Shown: in pieces, positions 29,414 to 38,573 of the stretch
How positions within the stretch are numbered: the first letter of the stretch is position 1
How the letters are laid out: each line of letters opens with the position of its first letter
DNA from: Nostoc sp. TCL240-02
GTDB taxonomy: Bacteria; Cyanobacteriota; Cyanobacteriia; Cyanobacteriales; Nostocaceae
DNA length: 64,000 bases
Direction: 5' to 3'
Assembly (NCBI RefSeq): GCF_013343235.1
Contig: NZ_CP040094.1
Span: 5,265,001-5,329,000, forward strand
Notes under the pieces: model-generated
What the model was told of the DNA's origin: nothing
What the model saw: only the letters and a program-made list of their open reading frames with translations
Databases searched by the model: none
Program-made: the position numbers and the translations under genes

Positions 29414-29579
29414 GTTTATTCTGCTCCCTGTCAGCAGTTATAATTTCATGATTTCTAAAGTTTAACGTCCAATTTACCTTTTTGGCATGGTGATGCCTAC
29501 ACATAAAAATATTTGATAAATAATAATTGTTTATAACATTATTAAGCTCAGAATAGTACGCCTAAAAGGTATTATGTAT

Positions 29580-30302
29580 TCAAGTAATTATGTTGACTTT
29601 GCCAGTGTCAATATCGTAACAAGCACCAACAATTTTTAGTTTACCTTCACTGAGCAATTTAGCTAAAATTGTCGAGCTTTCCTGCAATTTTTCAGTCTGA
29701 TATTGAATGTTGGCAATAACTGCATTTTGCATATTATCACCCGTTCTTAACTTTACCCTTTCAACAGATGGTTTGATGCCCTCAATAATCAAACCAATTC
29801 TTCCAGGAAGTGGTTCGTTTTTGATTGCTTCTGCCACTGCACCGCATCTTTTATGACCTAAAACCACAATCAACTGCGAGCCTAATACTGTTGTAGAGTA
29901 TTCTAGACTACCTATAACTGTGTCACTAACCACATTCCCAGCAACTCGCACGACAAATAAATCTCCAAGTCCTTGATCAAAAACGATTTCCGCAGGGACT
30001 CTGGAATCTGCACAGCCCAATATGGCAGCAAAGGGATATTGAGCGTTAGCGACTAATCGCAGATGTTCTAATGATTGATCGGGATATTGGCGTTTTTGAT
30101 TGATAAATCTTTGATTCCCATCTAGTAAGCGTTTGATAGCTTCATTAGGACTCACTGGATTAGAGCTAACTGGGTGAATATCAGCAATAGCAGTTTGCTC
30201 TGTATTCCAAAAGCTATCACCAAAAGCAGTAGCTGCAATACCTACCACACTGGCAAATTTTAAGAAGTCACGTCGCCCTACAAATCCATTAATTCGACTC
30301 AT
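29580..30302 (-). CDS. Tat-exported beta-class carbonic anhydrase
   Basis: A 240-residue beta-carbonic anhydrase that interconverts CO2 and bicarbonate using zinc. The zinc site is complete: LGCADSRVPAE (Cys and the Asp-Arg dyad) and VLGHKRCGAVAEA (His and Cys). The N-terminus MSRINGFVGRRDFLKFAS has a twin-arginine signal followed by a hydrophobic stretch, so export to the periplasm by Tat is predicted. The Met at 30302 is chosen because it places the RR motif properly; an upstream start at 30356 would add 18 residues. Single gene; not next to carboxysome genes. Similar to periplasmic EcaB-type enzymes. Confidence 0.88.
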   Translation of the reverse strand: MSRINGFVGRRDFLKFASVVGIAATAFGDSFWNTEQTAIADIHPVSSNPVSPNEAIKRLLDGNQRFINQKRQYPDQSLEHLRLVANAQYPFAAILGCADSRVPAEIVFDQGLGDLFVVRVAGNVVSDTVIGSLEYSTTVLGSQLIVVLGHKRCGAVAEAIKNEPLPGRIGLIIEGIKPSVERVKLRTGDNMQNAVIANIQYQTEKLQESSTILAKLLSEGKLKIVGACYDIDTGKVNIIT

Positions 30303-30461
30303 TAATCTAGCTGATAACAACAAAGCTGTTCTCAGAAAGATATCACCTTCAAGCAAGATGCAAGAGTACCATCGTACACCATTTAAGAGTCATTTAATCT
30401 TCATGTGCGATCGCTACGGCTACTTCATCTATCTAGGTTTTACAAACACAAGAGTTGTATT

Positions 30462-31627
30462 GGGAGCATCCCAGTTTTTTGCAAAGAAGACGAAAATCAG
30501 TCAGGATAGGTAAGACGAGTGTATTTACTTACCGATGACCCCAGAACAAAAGCAAGCTCTTCAAAAACATATTCAGGCGATTGCTAAAATATTGTATGAA
30601 GATACGTCAAAAGAAAAGCTCACAAATCTTGCAGCAATTGAAGAAGCAGTGCGGAGTCAAATGCAGAAGCATGTTATGCCAGAAGTAGGGGTTTTTTTAT
30701 CGAAACGATTACAGGGACAACCGCAGGATACCAACGACGGCTCAAAAGCATTCTTGGAGAGTTAGCAATAACGAGCAAACAAGCCATTGAATTAGAAGTC
30801 GCACCAAGTACTCAACTGAGTCCATATCTAGAAACTTGTTGTTTGAGGGTAAGTGCGAATGTCAGCTATGAAGATGCGGCATCAGACATCAAGTATTTTA
30901 CGGGCATAGAGGTTTCTCACAGCAGTCAACAGAGATTAGTGCATCGCCAGAATTTTGAGTTGCCAACACCAGAACAGACAATTGAAGAATTAAGCGTCGA
31001 TGGTGGAAACATCCGTGTCCGAACTCCTAAAGGTCAAATATGTGCATGGCTTGGCTATAAAGCAATTAGCTTACATCATCTCGGAATCTTGGGAACTTCA
31101 TTTCAGAATAATCAGATTGTGATTGATTGGGTTAATGACCAACCACTGGCTAGCCCACTCACTTGTATTGGTGATGGACATGACGGCATTTGGAATATAA
31201 TTGACCAATTAGCACCTGATGCACAACGTCGAGAAATACTTGATTGGTTCCATTTAATAGAAAACCTCCACAAAGTTGGGGGTTCACAAAAACGCTTGAA
31301 ACAAGCACAAAATCTACTATGGAAAGGCCAAGTTGAGGCTACTATTGCCTTATTTACAGATTGTAAAGGCAAACAAGTACAAAACTTTTGCCGTTATCTT
31401 GATAAGCATCGCAATCGCATTATCAACTACGAATATTATCAAGCTGAAGAAATTTGTTCAATTGGTTCAGGTTCAGTTGAATCTGCCGTTAAACAGGTTG
31501 ACCGTCGAACAAAAATTTCCGGGGCACAATGGAAACGAGAAAATGTGCCTCAAGTCCTAGCCCATCGCTGTGCTTACCTCAATGGATTATTGTCAGTTTG
31601 AGCCACTTTAAAAAGTGAGATGCTCCC
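30462..31627 (+). mobile_element. ISKra4-like insertion sequence with 8-bp target duplication
   Basis: 1166 bp bounded by GGGAGCATCCCAGTTTTT (from 30462) and its imperfect inverse AAAAAGTGAGATGCTCCC (31610-31627), 16 of 18 matching. GTTGTATT flanks both ends exactly (30454-30461 and 31628-31635). It lies between the carbonic anhydrase and the TIR/WD40 gene. Confidence 0.88.
30535..31601 (+). CDS. ISKra4-family transposase, two frames joined at U UUU UUA
   Basis: The first frame (30535-30765) encodes a helical N-terminus (MTPEQKQALQKHIQAIAKIL). The second frame continues TITGTTAGYQRRLKSILGEL and carries the transposase core: ELSVDGGNIRVRTPKGQICA, CIGDGHDGIWNIIDQL and SIGSGSVESAVKQVDRRTKI. At 30687-30700 the first frame reads GTT TTT TTA, a canonical T TTT TTA -1 slippery heptamer; slipping there gives F-I-E-T-I-T-G and restores one protein of about 355 residues. 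Programmed frameshifting is therefore plausible. Confidence 0.78.
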
Positions 31628-31635
31628 GTTGTATT

Positions 31636-32038
31636 AGACATCTCCAGAAATTAAATATGCCTTATCTATAACCTTTGTAGAGACATAGCAATGCTACATT
31701 TTGATATTTTCTATCAGATATTTATTGACACAATGGCACAATTATGTAATCTACTGAAATTGTGGTTTTAATGGATGAAAAAGAAAGTAGGTTGCCGTCA
31801 TTTGAACATTTATTTTAAGCTTTGTGTCAAAATAGCTGATTTTGATCTGCTAGTGATAAAGCGCCTAAAATATCATCATATATTAGGAATATATAAACGA
31901 TCAAGTAATTCTTTTTCTGAAGTATATAGATTTTTTACATAGATAGTAAACAAACAGTATTTTAATAAGAGAAGACAGGAAGACATTGGTCAACTTACCA
32001 CCTAAACTAAATTTTATTAAGTATTTATAGAAATTTAT
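31636..32038. other. Non-coding region upstream of the TIR/WD40 gene
   Basis: 403 AT-rich bases with no convincing frame. 31636-31700 (starting AGACATCTCCAGAAATTAAA) resembles the dispersed sequence at 53809-53870 (AGATATCTCCAAAAATTAAT), including a shared CCTTTGTAGA / CCTTGTAGA word; both may be copies of a scattered Nostoc repeat. No clear ribosome-binding site precedes 32039. Confidence 0.4.
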
Positions 32039-34846
32039 ATGGCAGAGGCTTTTATTTCCTACTCCCGCAAAGATAAAGAGTTCGTCAAAAGGCTTTATGA
32101 AGCACTCAAGCAACAAAAGCGAGATATATGGGTGGACTGGGAGGGAATTCCGTCCACGGCAGATTGGCGGAAAGAAATTTATGAAGGAATTGAAAGCACT
32201 GATAATTTTATCTTTATTATTAGTCCAAATTCAGTCGTTTCTAAAGTCTGCCGTGAAGAGATTGAACACGCCCGCAAGCACAATAAACGTTTAGTGCCAA
32301 TTGTATGGCAGTATACTGAGGGTGTTCATCCCGAATTAGCCAAAATTAACTATATTTTCTTTGAGGAAAGTAATGATTTTGAGGAAGCCTTGCAATCATT
32401 ACTCAAAGCCCTAGATACTGACCTAGCTCATGTTAAACAGCATACCCGCTTAATCATGCGAGCCTTGGAGTGGGATCAGAAAAAACGCAACAATAGTTAC
32501 TTGCTAGAAGGTAGTGAATTAGAAGAAGTAGAGCAATGGTTCACTAAAGGGGCAGGTAAAGAACCTTTGATCACACCACTCCAACAAGAGTACATTGGCG
32601 AAAGTCGCAAAGCCCAAAGGGTACGTCACAGAACAAGATTTATTGCTTTGACTTCAGGGTTGGTAATTTCAACAGGATTAGCTATTGTTGCAGCAATTGG
32701 GTGGAAGGAGGCCATTAACCAACGGATAGAAGCACAAAAATCGGAACTCCGAGCTTTAATTTCTGCGTCAGATGCACGTTTTACCTCGAATAGAAATACA
32801 ATTGATGCCTTGATAGAAGGTTTAAAAGCCGGGAAGAAACTTAAAGAACTAGATAAAGTCCAAGTCAACATTCTTGATGCTTTCATAGAAGGTTTAAAAG
32901 CCGGGAAGAAACTCAAAGAATTAGATAAAGCCAAAGCCGACATTCCAATTAAAGAACAGCAAGAGGTGATGAAGGTACTGGGACAGGCGGTTTACTGGGT
33001 AAGAGAACGCGATCGCCTCCAGGGACACAGCAATTATATCCAAAGCGTTAGTTTCAGCCCCGACGGAGAAGCGATCGCTACCGCTAGTGGAGACAACACC
33101 GTAAAACTTTGGGACAAACAGGGTCGTTTGCTGAATACTTTAAAAGGACATCCAGATCAAGTCCTCAGCGTAAGTTTCAGCCCCGATAGTCAAATTCTTG
33201 CTTCTGCCAGTTATGACGGAACAGTGAAACTTTGGAAAAAAGACGGCAACGAACTTAAAACCTTTAAAAAGCTGAATACTGCAATTCGGGTTGTAAGTTT
33301 CAGTCATGATGGTAAGATTCTTGCCTCTGGTGATGAGGACGGCATAGTGAGACTTTGGAACGTACAGGGTCAAGAACTTAATATGCTCAAGGGGCATACA
33401 GGCACAATCTATAGTTTGAGTTTCAGCCACGACGATCAAATCCTTGCCTCTGCCAGTTATGACCGCACTGTAAAACTGTGGAACAAAGACGGTAAGCAAC
33501 TTAAGACCCTGGAAAAACAAGATAGTACAGTCACTAGTGTAAGTTTTAGTTCTGACGATACTCTTGCCTCTGCTAGTTTAAGTGGAACAGTGAAACTTTG
33601 GAATCCTGATGGTAAATTTCTTTCAAGTCTTAAGAGATCAGAACCACAGAGTAGTCCCATCTACAGCGTCAGTTTCAGTCCCGATGGTCATACCCTTGCC
33701 ACGGCTAATAATGATAACAGCGTGACACTATGGCAGAGAAATGGCCAGGAACTTACTACCTTCACAGGACACAGTGGTGGAGTCAATCAAGTTACTTTCA
33801 GCCCCGATGGCCGTACCCTTGCATCTGCTAGTCAAGATAAGACGGTAAAACTATGGCAAATTGATCGCCCTTGGCAGACAATTCTCTCTGGACATCAGGC
33901 TGGTGTCAATCGCGTCAACTTCTCACCCGATGGTAAAGAGATCGCTACCGCCAGTGATGACGGAACAGTGAAACTCTGGAATCAGCAGGGTAAGCAGATT
34001 AAATCGCTGAAGAAGATCAGTAACTCCAAAATCTGGGATGTGAATTTTAGCCCCGATGGTCAGATAATTGCTGCTGTCAGTTCTAACGAAGGGGTGGTGA
34101 GACTGTGGAATCGCCAAGGTCAGTTACTGAATATTTTATTAAAGCATAGCGATCGCATCCAGAGTGTGAGTTTCAGTCCAGACAGCAAGATAATTGCCAC
34201 CTCCAGTGATGACAAAACGGTGAAACTTTGGAATCAGCAGGGTCAGTTGCTTAAAACTTTAAACCATAACGCAGCTGTCTATAGCGTCAGTTTTAGTCGA
34301 GACGGCAAGATAATCGCTACTAGTAGTGAAGACAAAACAGTAAAACTCTGGAATCAGCAAGGTCAGTTACTTAGAACTTTAAACCATAACGCTGCTGTTT
34401 ACAGCGTCAGCTTTAGCCCTGATAGTCAGGCCCTTGCCAGTGCTGGTGCAGATGATAGAGTAAAACTTTGGCAGATTGACGGTCGTGCGATCGGCAGTCT
34501 GGATGGGCATCTTGCTGCAATTTGGCAAGTAACTTTTAGCCCTGATGGTCAGATGATAGCCACTGCTAGTGATGATAAAACAGTGAAACTTTGGCACAAA
34601 GACGGAACTTTGATTATTACTCTGACCGGTCATGGTGGTGAGGTGAATGGAATCAGTTTCAGCCCAGATGGTAAGACTCTCGTTTCTGGCAGTAAAGATG
34701 GTACAGCTATTTTGTGGAATGTGGAAAACCTCACTCTAGATAATTTGATGGGGCGTGGGTGCGATTGGCTGCATGATTATCTAGCCAATAATTCTCAAGG
34801 TCAAAGCGATCTTTGTGATGGAGTTAAAACTCAGGCTAAATATTGA
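32039..34846 (+). CDS. TIR domain-transmembrane-14 WD40 repeat protein
   Basis: A 935-residue protein. Residues 1-130 are a TIR (TIR_2-type) domain: AEAFISYSRKDKEFVKRLYE, WVDWEGI, IIS-NSVVSK-CREEIEHA; the Glu in the last motif is the position used by NAD-cleaving TIR domains. A hydrophobic segment at about 202-222 (FIALTSGLVISTGLAIVAAI) predicts a membrane anchor. Residues 245-310 contain a tandem duplication of about 27 residues (EGLKAGKKLKELDK twice). Residues 325-905 hold 14 WD40 units, enough for two seven-bladed propellers. No NB-ARC or STAND ATPase lies between, unlike many bacterial TIR sensors. A defence or signalling role is inference. Confidence 0.85.
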   Translation: MAEAFISYSRKDKEFVKRLYEALKQQKRDIWVDWEGIPSTADWRKEIYEGIESTDNFIFIISPNSVVSKVCREEIEHARKHNKRLVPIVWQYTEGVHPELAKINYIFFEESNDFEEALQSLLKALDTDLAHVKQHTRLIMRALEWDQKKRNNSYLLEGSELEEVEQWFTKGAGKEPLITPLQQEYIGESRKAQRVRHRTRFIALTSGLVISTGLAIVAAIGWKEAINQRIEAQKSELRALISASDARFTSNRNTIDALIEGLKAGKKLKELDKVQVNILDAFIEGLKAGKKLKELDKAKADIPIKEQQEVMKVLGQAVYWVRERDRLQGHSNYIQSVSFSPDGEAIATASGDNTVKLWDKQGRLLNTLKGHPDQVLSVSFSPDSQILASASYDGTVKLWKKDGNELKTFKKLNTAIRVVSFSHDGKILASGDEDGIVRLWNVQGQELNMLKGHTGTIYSLSFSHDDQILASASYDRTVKLWNKDGKQLKTLEKQDSTVTSVSFSSDDTLASASLSGTVKLWNPDGKFLSSLKRSEPQSSPIYSVSFSPDGHTLATANNDNSVTLWQRNGQELTTFTGHSGGVNQVTFSPDGRTLASASQDKTVKLWQIDRPWQTILSGHQAGVNRVNFSPDGKEIATASDDGTVKLWNQQGKQIKSLKKISNSKIWDVNFSPDGQIIAAVSSNEGVVRLWNRQGQLLNILLKHSDRIQSVSFSPDSKIIATSSDDKTVKLWNQQGQLLKTLNHNAAVYSVSFSRDGKIIATSSEDKTVKLWNQQGQLLRTLNHNAAVYSVSFSPDSQALASAGADDRVKLWQIDGRAIGSLDGHLAAIWQVTFSPDGQMIATASDDKTVKLWHKDGTLIITLTGHGGEVNGISFSPDGKTLVSGSKDGTAILWNVENLTLDNLMGRGCDWLHDYLANNSQGQSDLCDGVKTQAKY

Positions 34847-34979
34847 GTTAGCCAATTTTCACTATTATTTCAGCTGATCTAATGCTTCAAGAAAAGTAAT
34901 AAACCTTAAATACTTTTTTGCATAAAAAGAATCATAACGATAGATAACAATAACAGCATCAATCTGAGAGGAAATCACC

Positions 34980-37718
34980 GTGGCTAAAAAATCAACAGGC
35001 TGGGTACCAGACTACCCCGATTTTCGAGACTACCGCATGGACGAAATAGATCAGAAGTTAACGATCACAGTTCAAGATGTCCAGATAAATGATGATGATT
35101 CACAAAGTAGTATAGAAGAATTATTTGAGTTATTAAATTCAATTAAAAATGGACTAAAAGTAGAAGAACCTATCAAAAATACACTTGATGAAAAGTTTAA
35201 AAACTTTGGACAAAAGATAAGTAAAGGTTTTAAACTAATCAATGCTAAAGCTATTAAAGAACAAATATTTTTAGCACCTGGTTGTGCAGGTAAGGAAGTC
35301 TATAATCTTCAACGGAAGTTGCTGAAGTTGAGTAGTTACGAGAATAAATTCGAAATTTGTATAGAGGAGATAAAAAATTTAAAAAAAGCTTTTGAAGAAT
35401 TAGATTATATAGAATATGGTTATTTTGGTAAAAATACGAATGAGGCAGTAAAACTATTCAAAAAGATTTTTTCACTTGCATCAGATGACAAGGTTGATAG
35501 TGTTGTGGATAAAATTACACTCTATACTTTAAATCAAGTTTTAGAGATTCTAGAAAATATAAAAATAGAAACAAATTATCCAGATGAAGTCAAAAAGCTG
35601 GGAATGTTTGATGAAGAAATTAAAAAAATTCAAATAAAACTGAATAGACTAGGTTATCTCAATAATTTAGGAGAAAATAACGGGGCAATTCAAGGATTCT
35701 TTGATTATCTAACACAAGATGCAGTTCAAGAATTCCAAAAACAGAATTGTTCACAATATAATTTAGAAGTTGATGGGATAGTTGACGATAATACAAACAA
35801 AGCTCTAGATTCTCTAGCTCAAAACTATAACAACCAACAGAAAAAAGCTTACGGAGATGAGCAAGTTAAAAAACTACAGCAACTTTTACGTGAATTAGGG
35901 GAATTTGATGGACAAGTAACAGGATATTGCGGATTACAAACAAAGATAGCAATCGAATCATTTCAAGCTAAATATGGACTAGTGGTAGATGGTCTAGTTG
36001 ATTCGCCAAAAACCTTGGAAGTATTAAATTACCTAGTTTTGCTAAAAAAACAACAGCAGTTAGTTTTACCTGCATCCTCATCAATACACATAAGCCTTTA
36101 TGAAATCATTTTAAGAGTTTTTGAAATTTTTGAATTTAAGGCTGAAGATTTTGTTAGCGAAAAAGGGTTTCAAGTAGTCACAGATAGTGATAAATCTGAT
36201 ATTAGTCAACACCAGCGTGTACTGAAGCGATCAATTGATATGATGGTTAAATTAGTTGCTCAACTAATTTCTCCTTTAGCTCAACATAGAAATCTTGAAA
36301 AAGCTGTACGAGATGGCTTAGAAAAGCTAGATCAATACTTCAATAAATCGGAATACGTTAACTGTATTCGTAAAGATAATATAGAACTTTCTAGGCGAAT
36401 GAGGTACACCCAAATCTCTTTTACCAAGTCTAATAGCTATACTGTAAACAAAAAATCTTTTCAGCAAGATTTTTTGGGAAAATCTAGTACTTTCTCGCCA
36501 GAGGAAAACGAAAAAAACTTATTTAAAGACTGGGATTTTAATCCACTGTCTTTATATATAGCTCTTTCAACAATTTTAAATTTAAAACTATCCCTGAAGA
36601 ATATTAAAGAAACAAGTGAACACAAGGATATCAAGGATAGAATAACAACCTCTTTTAATAAGATAGATAATATATTTAAATCTCTCAAAAATTTAGAGGT
36701 AAGTTTAAAAAATTATAATCCTCCAGATCAGGACGAAGAAAACTCAAAAAATAAACATAAAAATCTTAGAACAATTATCCAAATACTACCAGAACTCCAA
36801 GATGAACAAAATGAGTTGCAGAAAAACCTGGAGTTTCAAAGTGATTTACAACTTTTGGTACAAGGTAATTTACAGAAATGTATTATACCAAAACAAAAAG
36901 AAGGAATAGATGGTAAGATCGTATATCTATTAATGCCAGAATTTGTAGATTTAAGCTTTTGGTGTTCCCCAGTTGAAGACCAAGGGTCATTGGATTCATG
37001 TACAGCACACGCTGGTGTTGCTTTAATGGAGTACTTTGAGAAAAGAAGTTTTGATAGATATGTCGATGCTTCTCGACTCTTTCTTTACAAAGCAACACGC
37101 AATCTTATGCATCGTCAAGGTGATGCAGGGGCATCTCTTCGGGAAACTATGAAGGCAATGGCATTATTTGGCGTGCCTCCAGAAGAGTACTGGCCATATA
37201 CAGAAGACAACTTTGATGAGGAACCAACCCCTTTTTGTTATTCTTTTGGTCAAAGTTATCAAACGCTGAAATACTTCCGTCTCAATCCTTTGGGCACTAC
37301 AGAAGATATACTGTTATTCCGAATTAAAACAGCTTTAGCTGCTGGTTTTCCCTGCGCCTTTGGGTTTACTATGTATTACTCAATTGAGGATTTAAACCCA
37401 AGTGGTCATATTCCATACCCAGTTAAAAACGATAAGGTAAAAGGAGGTCATGCCGTTGTTGCAGTTGGCTACGACGACCATAAAATAATAGAAAACGCTG
37501 ATGGAAGTAGACGATCGCAAGGAGCATTGCTAATCAGAAACTCTTGGGGAACCGATTGGGGTGAAGGGGGCTATGGTTGGCTTCCTTATGACTACGTATT
37601 AGAAGGGTTGACAAATGATTGGTGGTCGCTGCTCAAGTCTAAGTGGTTTGAGACAGGACACTTCGGCTTAGGAGCAAACAATTTGGGTGGAGGAGATCCA
37701 CCTAATAGGCCAAGGTAG
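34980..37718 (+). CDS. Peptidoglycan-binding, papain-family (C1A) cysteine peptidase
   Basis: A 912-residue protein starting from GTG with AGAGGA eight bases upstream. The N-terminus GWVPDYPDFRDYRMDE is the propeptide-like lead of bacterial C1A peptidases. About residues 215-360 contain two or more peptidoglycan-binding-1 units (IKLNRLGYL...AVQEFQKQN; LRELGEFDGQVTGYCGLQTK), with a further weak one near 100-190. A long helical region follows (370-640). The peptidase occupies about 655-890: VEDQGSLDSCTAHAGVALME (oxyanion Gln and catalytic Cys), GGHAVVAVGYDDHK (His) and LLIRNSWGTDWGEGGYGWLP (Asn). No signal peptide is evident. Target unknown. Confidence 0.85.
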   Translation: MAKKSTGWVPDYPDFRDYRMDEIDQKLTITVQDVQINDDDSQSSIEELFELLNSIKNGLKVEEPIKNTLDEKFKNFGQKISKGFKLINAKAIKEQIFLAPGCAGKEVYNLQRKLLKLSSYENKFEICIEEIKNLKKAFEELDYIEYGYFGKNTNEAVKLFKKIFSLASDDKVDSVVDKITLYTLNQVLEILENIKIETNYPDEVKKLGMFDEEIKKIQIKLNRLGYLNNLGENNGAIQGFFDYLTQDAVQEFQKQNCSQYNLEVDGIVDDNTNKALDSLAQNYNNQQKKAYGDEQVKKLQQLLRELGEFDGQVTGYCGLQTKIAIESFQAKYGLVVDGLVDSPKTLEVLNYLVLLKKQQQLVLPASSSIHISLYEIILRVFEIFEFKAEDFVSEKGFQVVTDSDKSDISQHQRVLKRSIDMMVKLVAQLISPLAQHRNLEKAVRDGLEKLDQYFNKSEYVNCIRKDNIELSRRMRYTQISFTKSNSYTVNKKSFQQDFLGKSSTFSPEENEKNLFKDWDFNPLSLYIALSTILNLKLSLKNIKETSEHKDIKDRITTSFNKIDNIFKSLKNLEVSLKNYNPPDQDEENSKNKHKNLRTIIQILPELQDEQNELQKNLEFQSDLQLLVQGNLQKCIIPKQKEGIDGKIVYLLMPEFVDLSFWCSPVEDQGSLDSCTAHAGVALMEYFEKRSFDRYVDASRLFLYKATRNLMHRQGDAGASLRETMKAMALFGVPPEEYWPYTEDNFDEEPTPFCYSFGQSYQTLKYFRLNPLGTTEDILLFRIKTALAAGFPCAFGFTMYYSIEDLNPSGHIPYPVKNDKVKGGHAVVAVGYDDHKIIENADGSRRSQGALLIRNSWGTDWGEGGYGWLPYDYVLEGLTNDWWSLLKSKWFETGHFGLGANNLGGGDPPNRPR

Positions 37719-37735
37719 AACCCTCTGTCTGGAGC

Positions 37736-38530
37736 TTATTTGGCAAACAATCTGGCTCCAGAACCAGTGATTTGTTTAGCGATCGCACTAATTTTTTGAG
37801 TCCATGAATGATCTGGATACCGCAAACAAAAGATTCCACCACTACCTAATTCAAACATCTCTTCACAAACAGGGAGTATTCCAGCCACAGGGGTTTTGTA
37901 AGTATTCTCCACTCGTTTTCCTAACTCTTTGAAATCTAAAGATGGCAGAGCTTTGTTGATCACTATTAGCATTTTAGGTACTTCTAACTTACGAGCAACA
38001 TCTATCGCTACTGCTGTACCCTGATAATCCTGTTTATCTGGACGAAGAATCAGCACCAAGACATCAGAAAGAATAATAGATAGCAATGTTTCTTCGTTAA
38101 TGCCAGGATGAGTATCAATCAACAGATAGTCAAGTTTTAAACGACGAACTAGATTATGTAAACCATCATTCAGGCGACGTGCGTCATAGCCCTCGCGCAA
38201 GATTCGAGAAATGTCACTCATCTTAATGCTGGAAGGAATTAGATGAACACTTCCCTGGCGACCAAAAAATGTTTGTTTTTGTTTGAGAATTGCGCTAACG
38301 TCATAAACGGCTTCTTCAATTTGACAACGACCCCAGAGATAATCGTTTAAGGTGTAGCGGATTCGCTCTTGTTCAAGACCAAATAGAACGTGGATTCCAG
38401 GAGATTGGATATCTGTATCAACTATCCCGACTCGCTTTCCAGAACGAGCGATTAGGGCAGCAAGATTACTCGTGACGTTTGACTTACCAGTTCCGCCTCG
38501 GAATGAGTGAATAGAAATAATTTCAGACAT
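37736..38530 (-). CDS. ParA/MinD-family ATPase
   Basis: A 264-residue P-loop ATPase of the MinD/ParA class. The deviant Walker A reads SFRGGTGKSNVTSNLAALIA (residues 8-27) with Arg where most relatives have the signature Lys (KGGxGK). VGIVDTDIQSPGIHVLFGLE is the switch region and YLLIDTHPGINEETLLSI the Walker B region. No partner ParB/MinE is adjacent. It follows the heme-type sensor gene by 43 bases in the same direction and is probably cotranscribed; the papain-like gene ends 17 bases away, convergent. Confidence 0.82.
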   Translation of the reverse strand: MSEIISIHSFRGGTGKSNVTSNLAALIARSGKRVGIVDTDIQSPGIHVLFGLEQERIRYTLNDYLWGRCQIEEAVYDVSAILKQKQTFFGRQGSVHLIPSSIKMSDISRILREGYDARRLNDGLHNLVRRLKLDYLLIDTHPGINEETLLSIILSDVLVLILRPDKQDYQGTAVAIDVARKLEVPKMLIVINKALPSLDFKELGKRVENTYKTPVAGILPVCEEMFELGSGGIFCLRYPDHSWTQKISAIAKQITGSGARLFAK

Positions 38531-38573
38531 AATAAATCCTCAATACTAATTTTTAATTCGTAATTCTTAATTA

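Noticed and set aside
32039..38530. TIR/WD40, papain-like and ParA genes as one defence operon
   Set aside because: The ParA gene is on the opposite strand and the 133-base gap between the first two has no shared feature; a link is possible but not shown.
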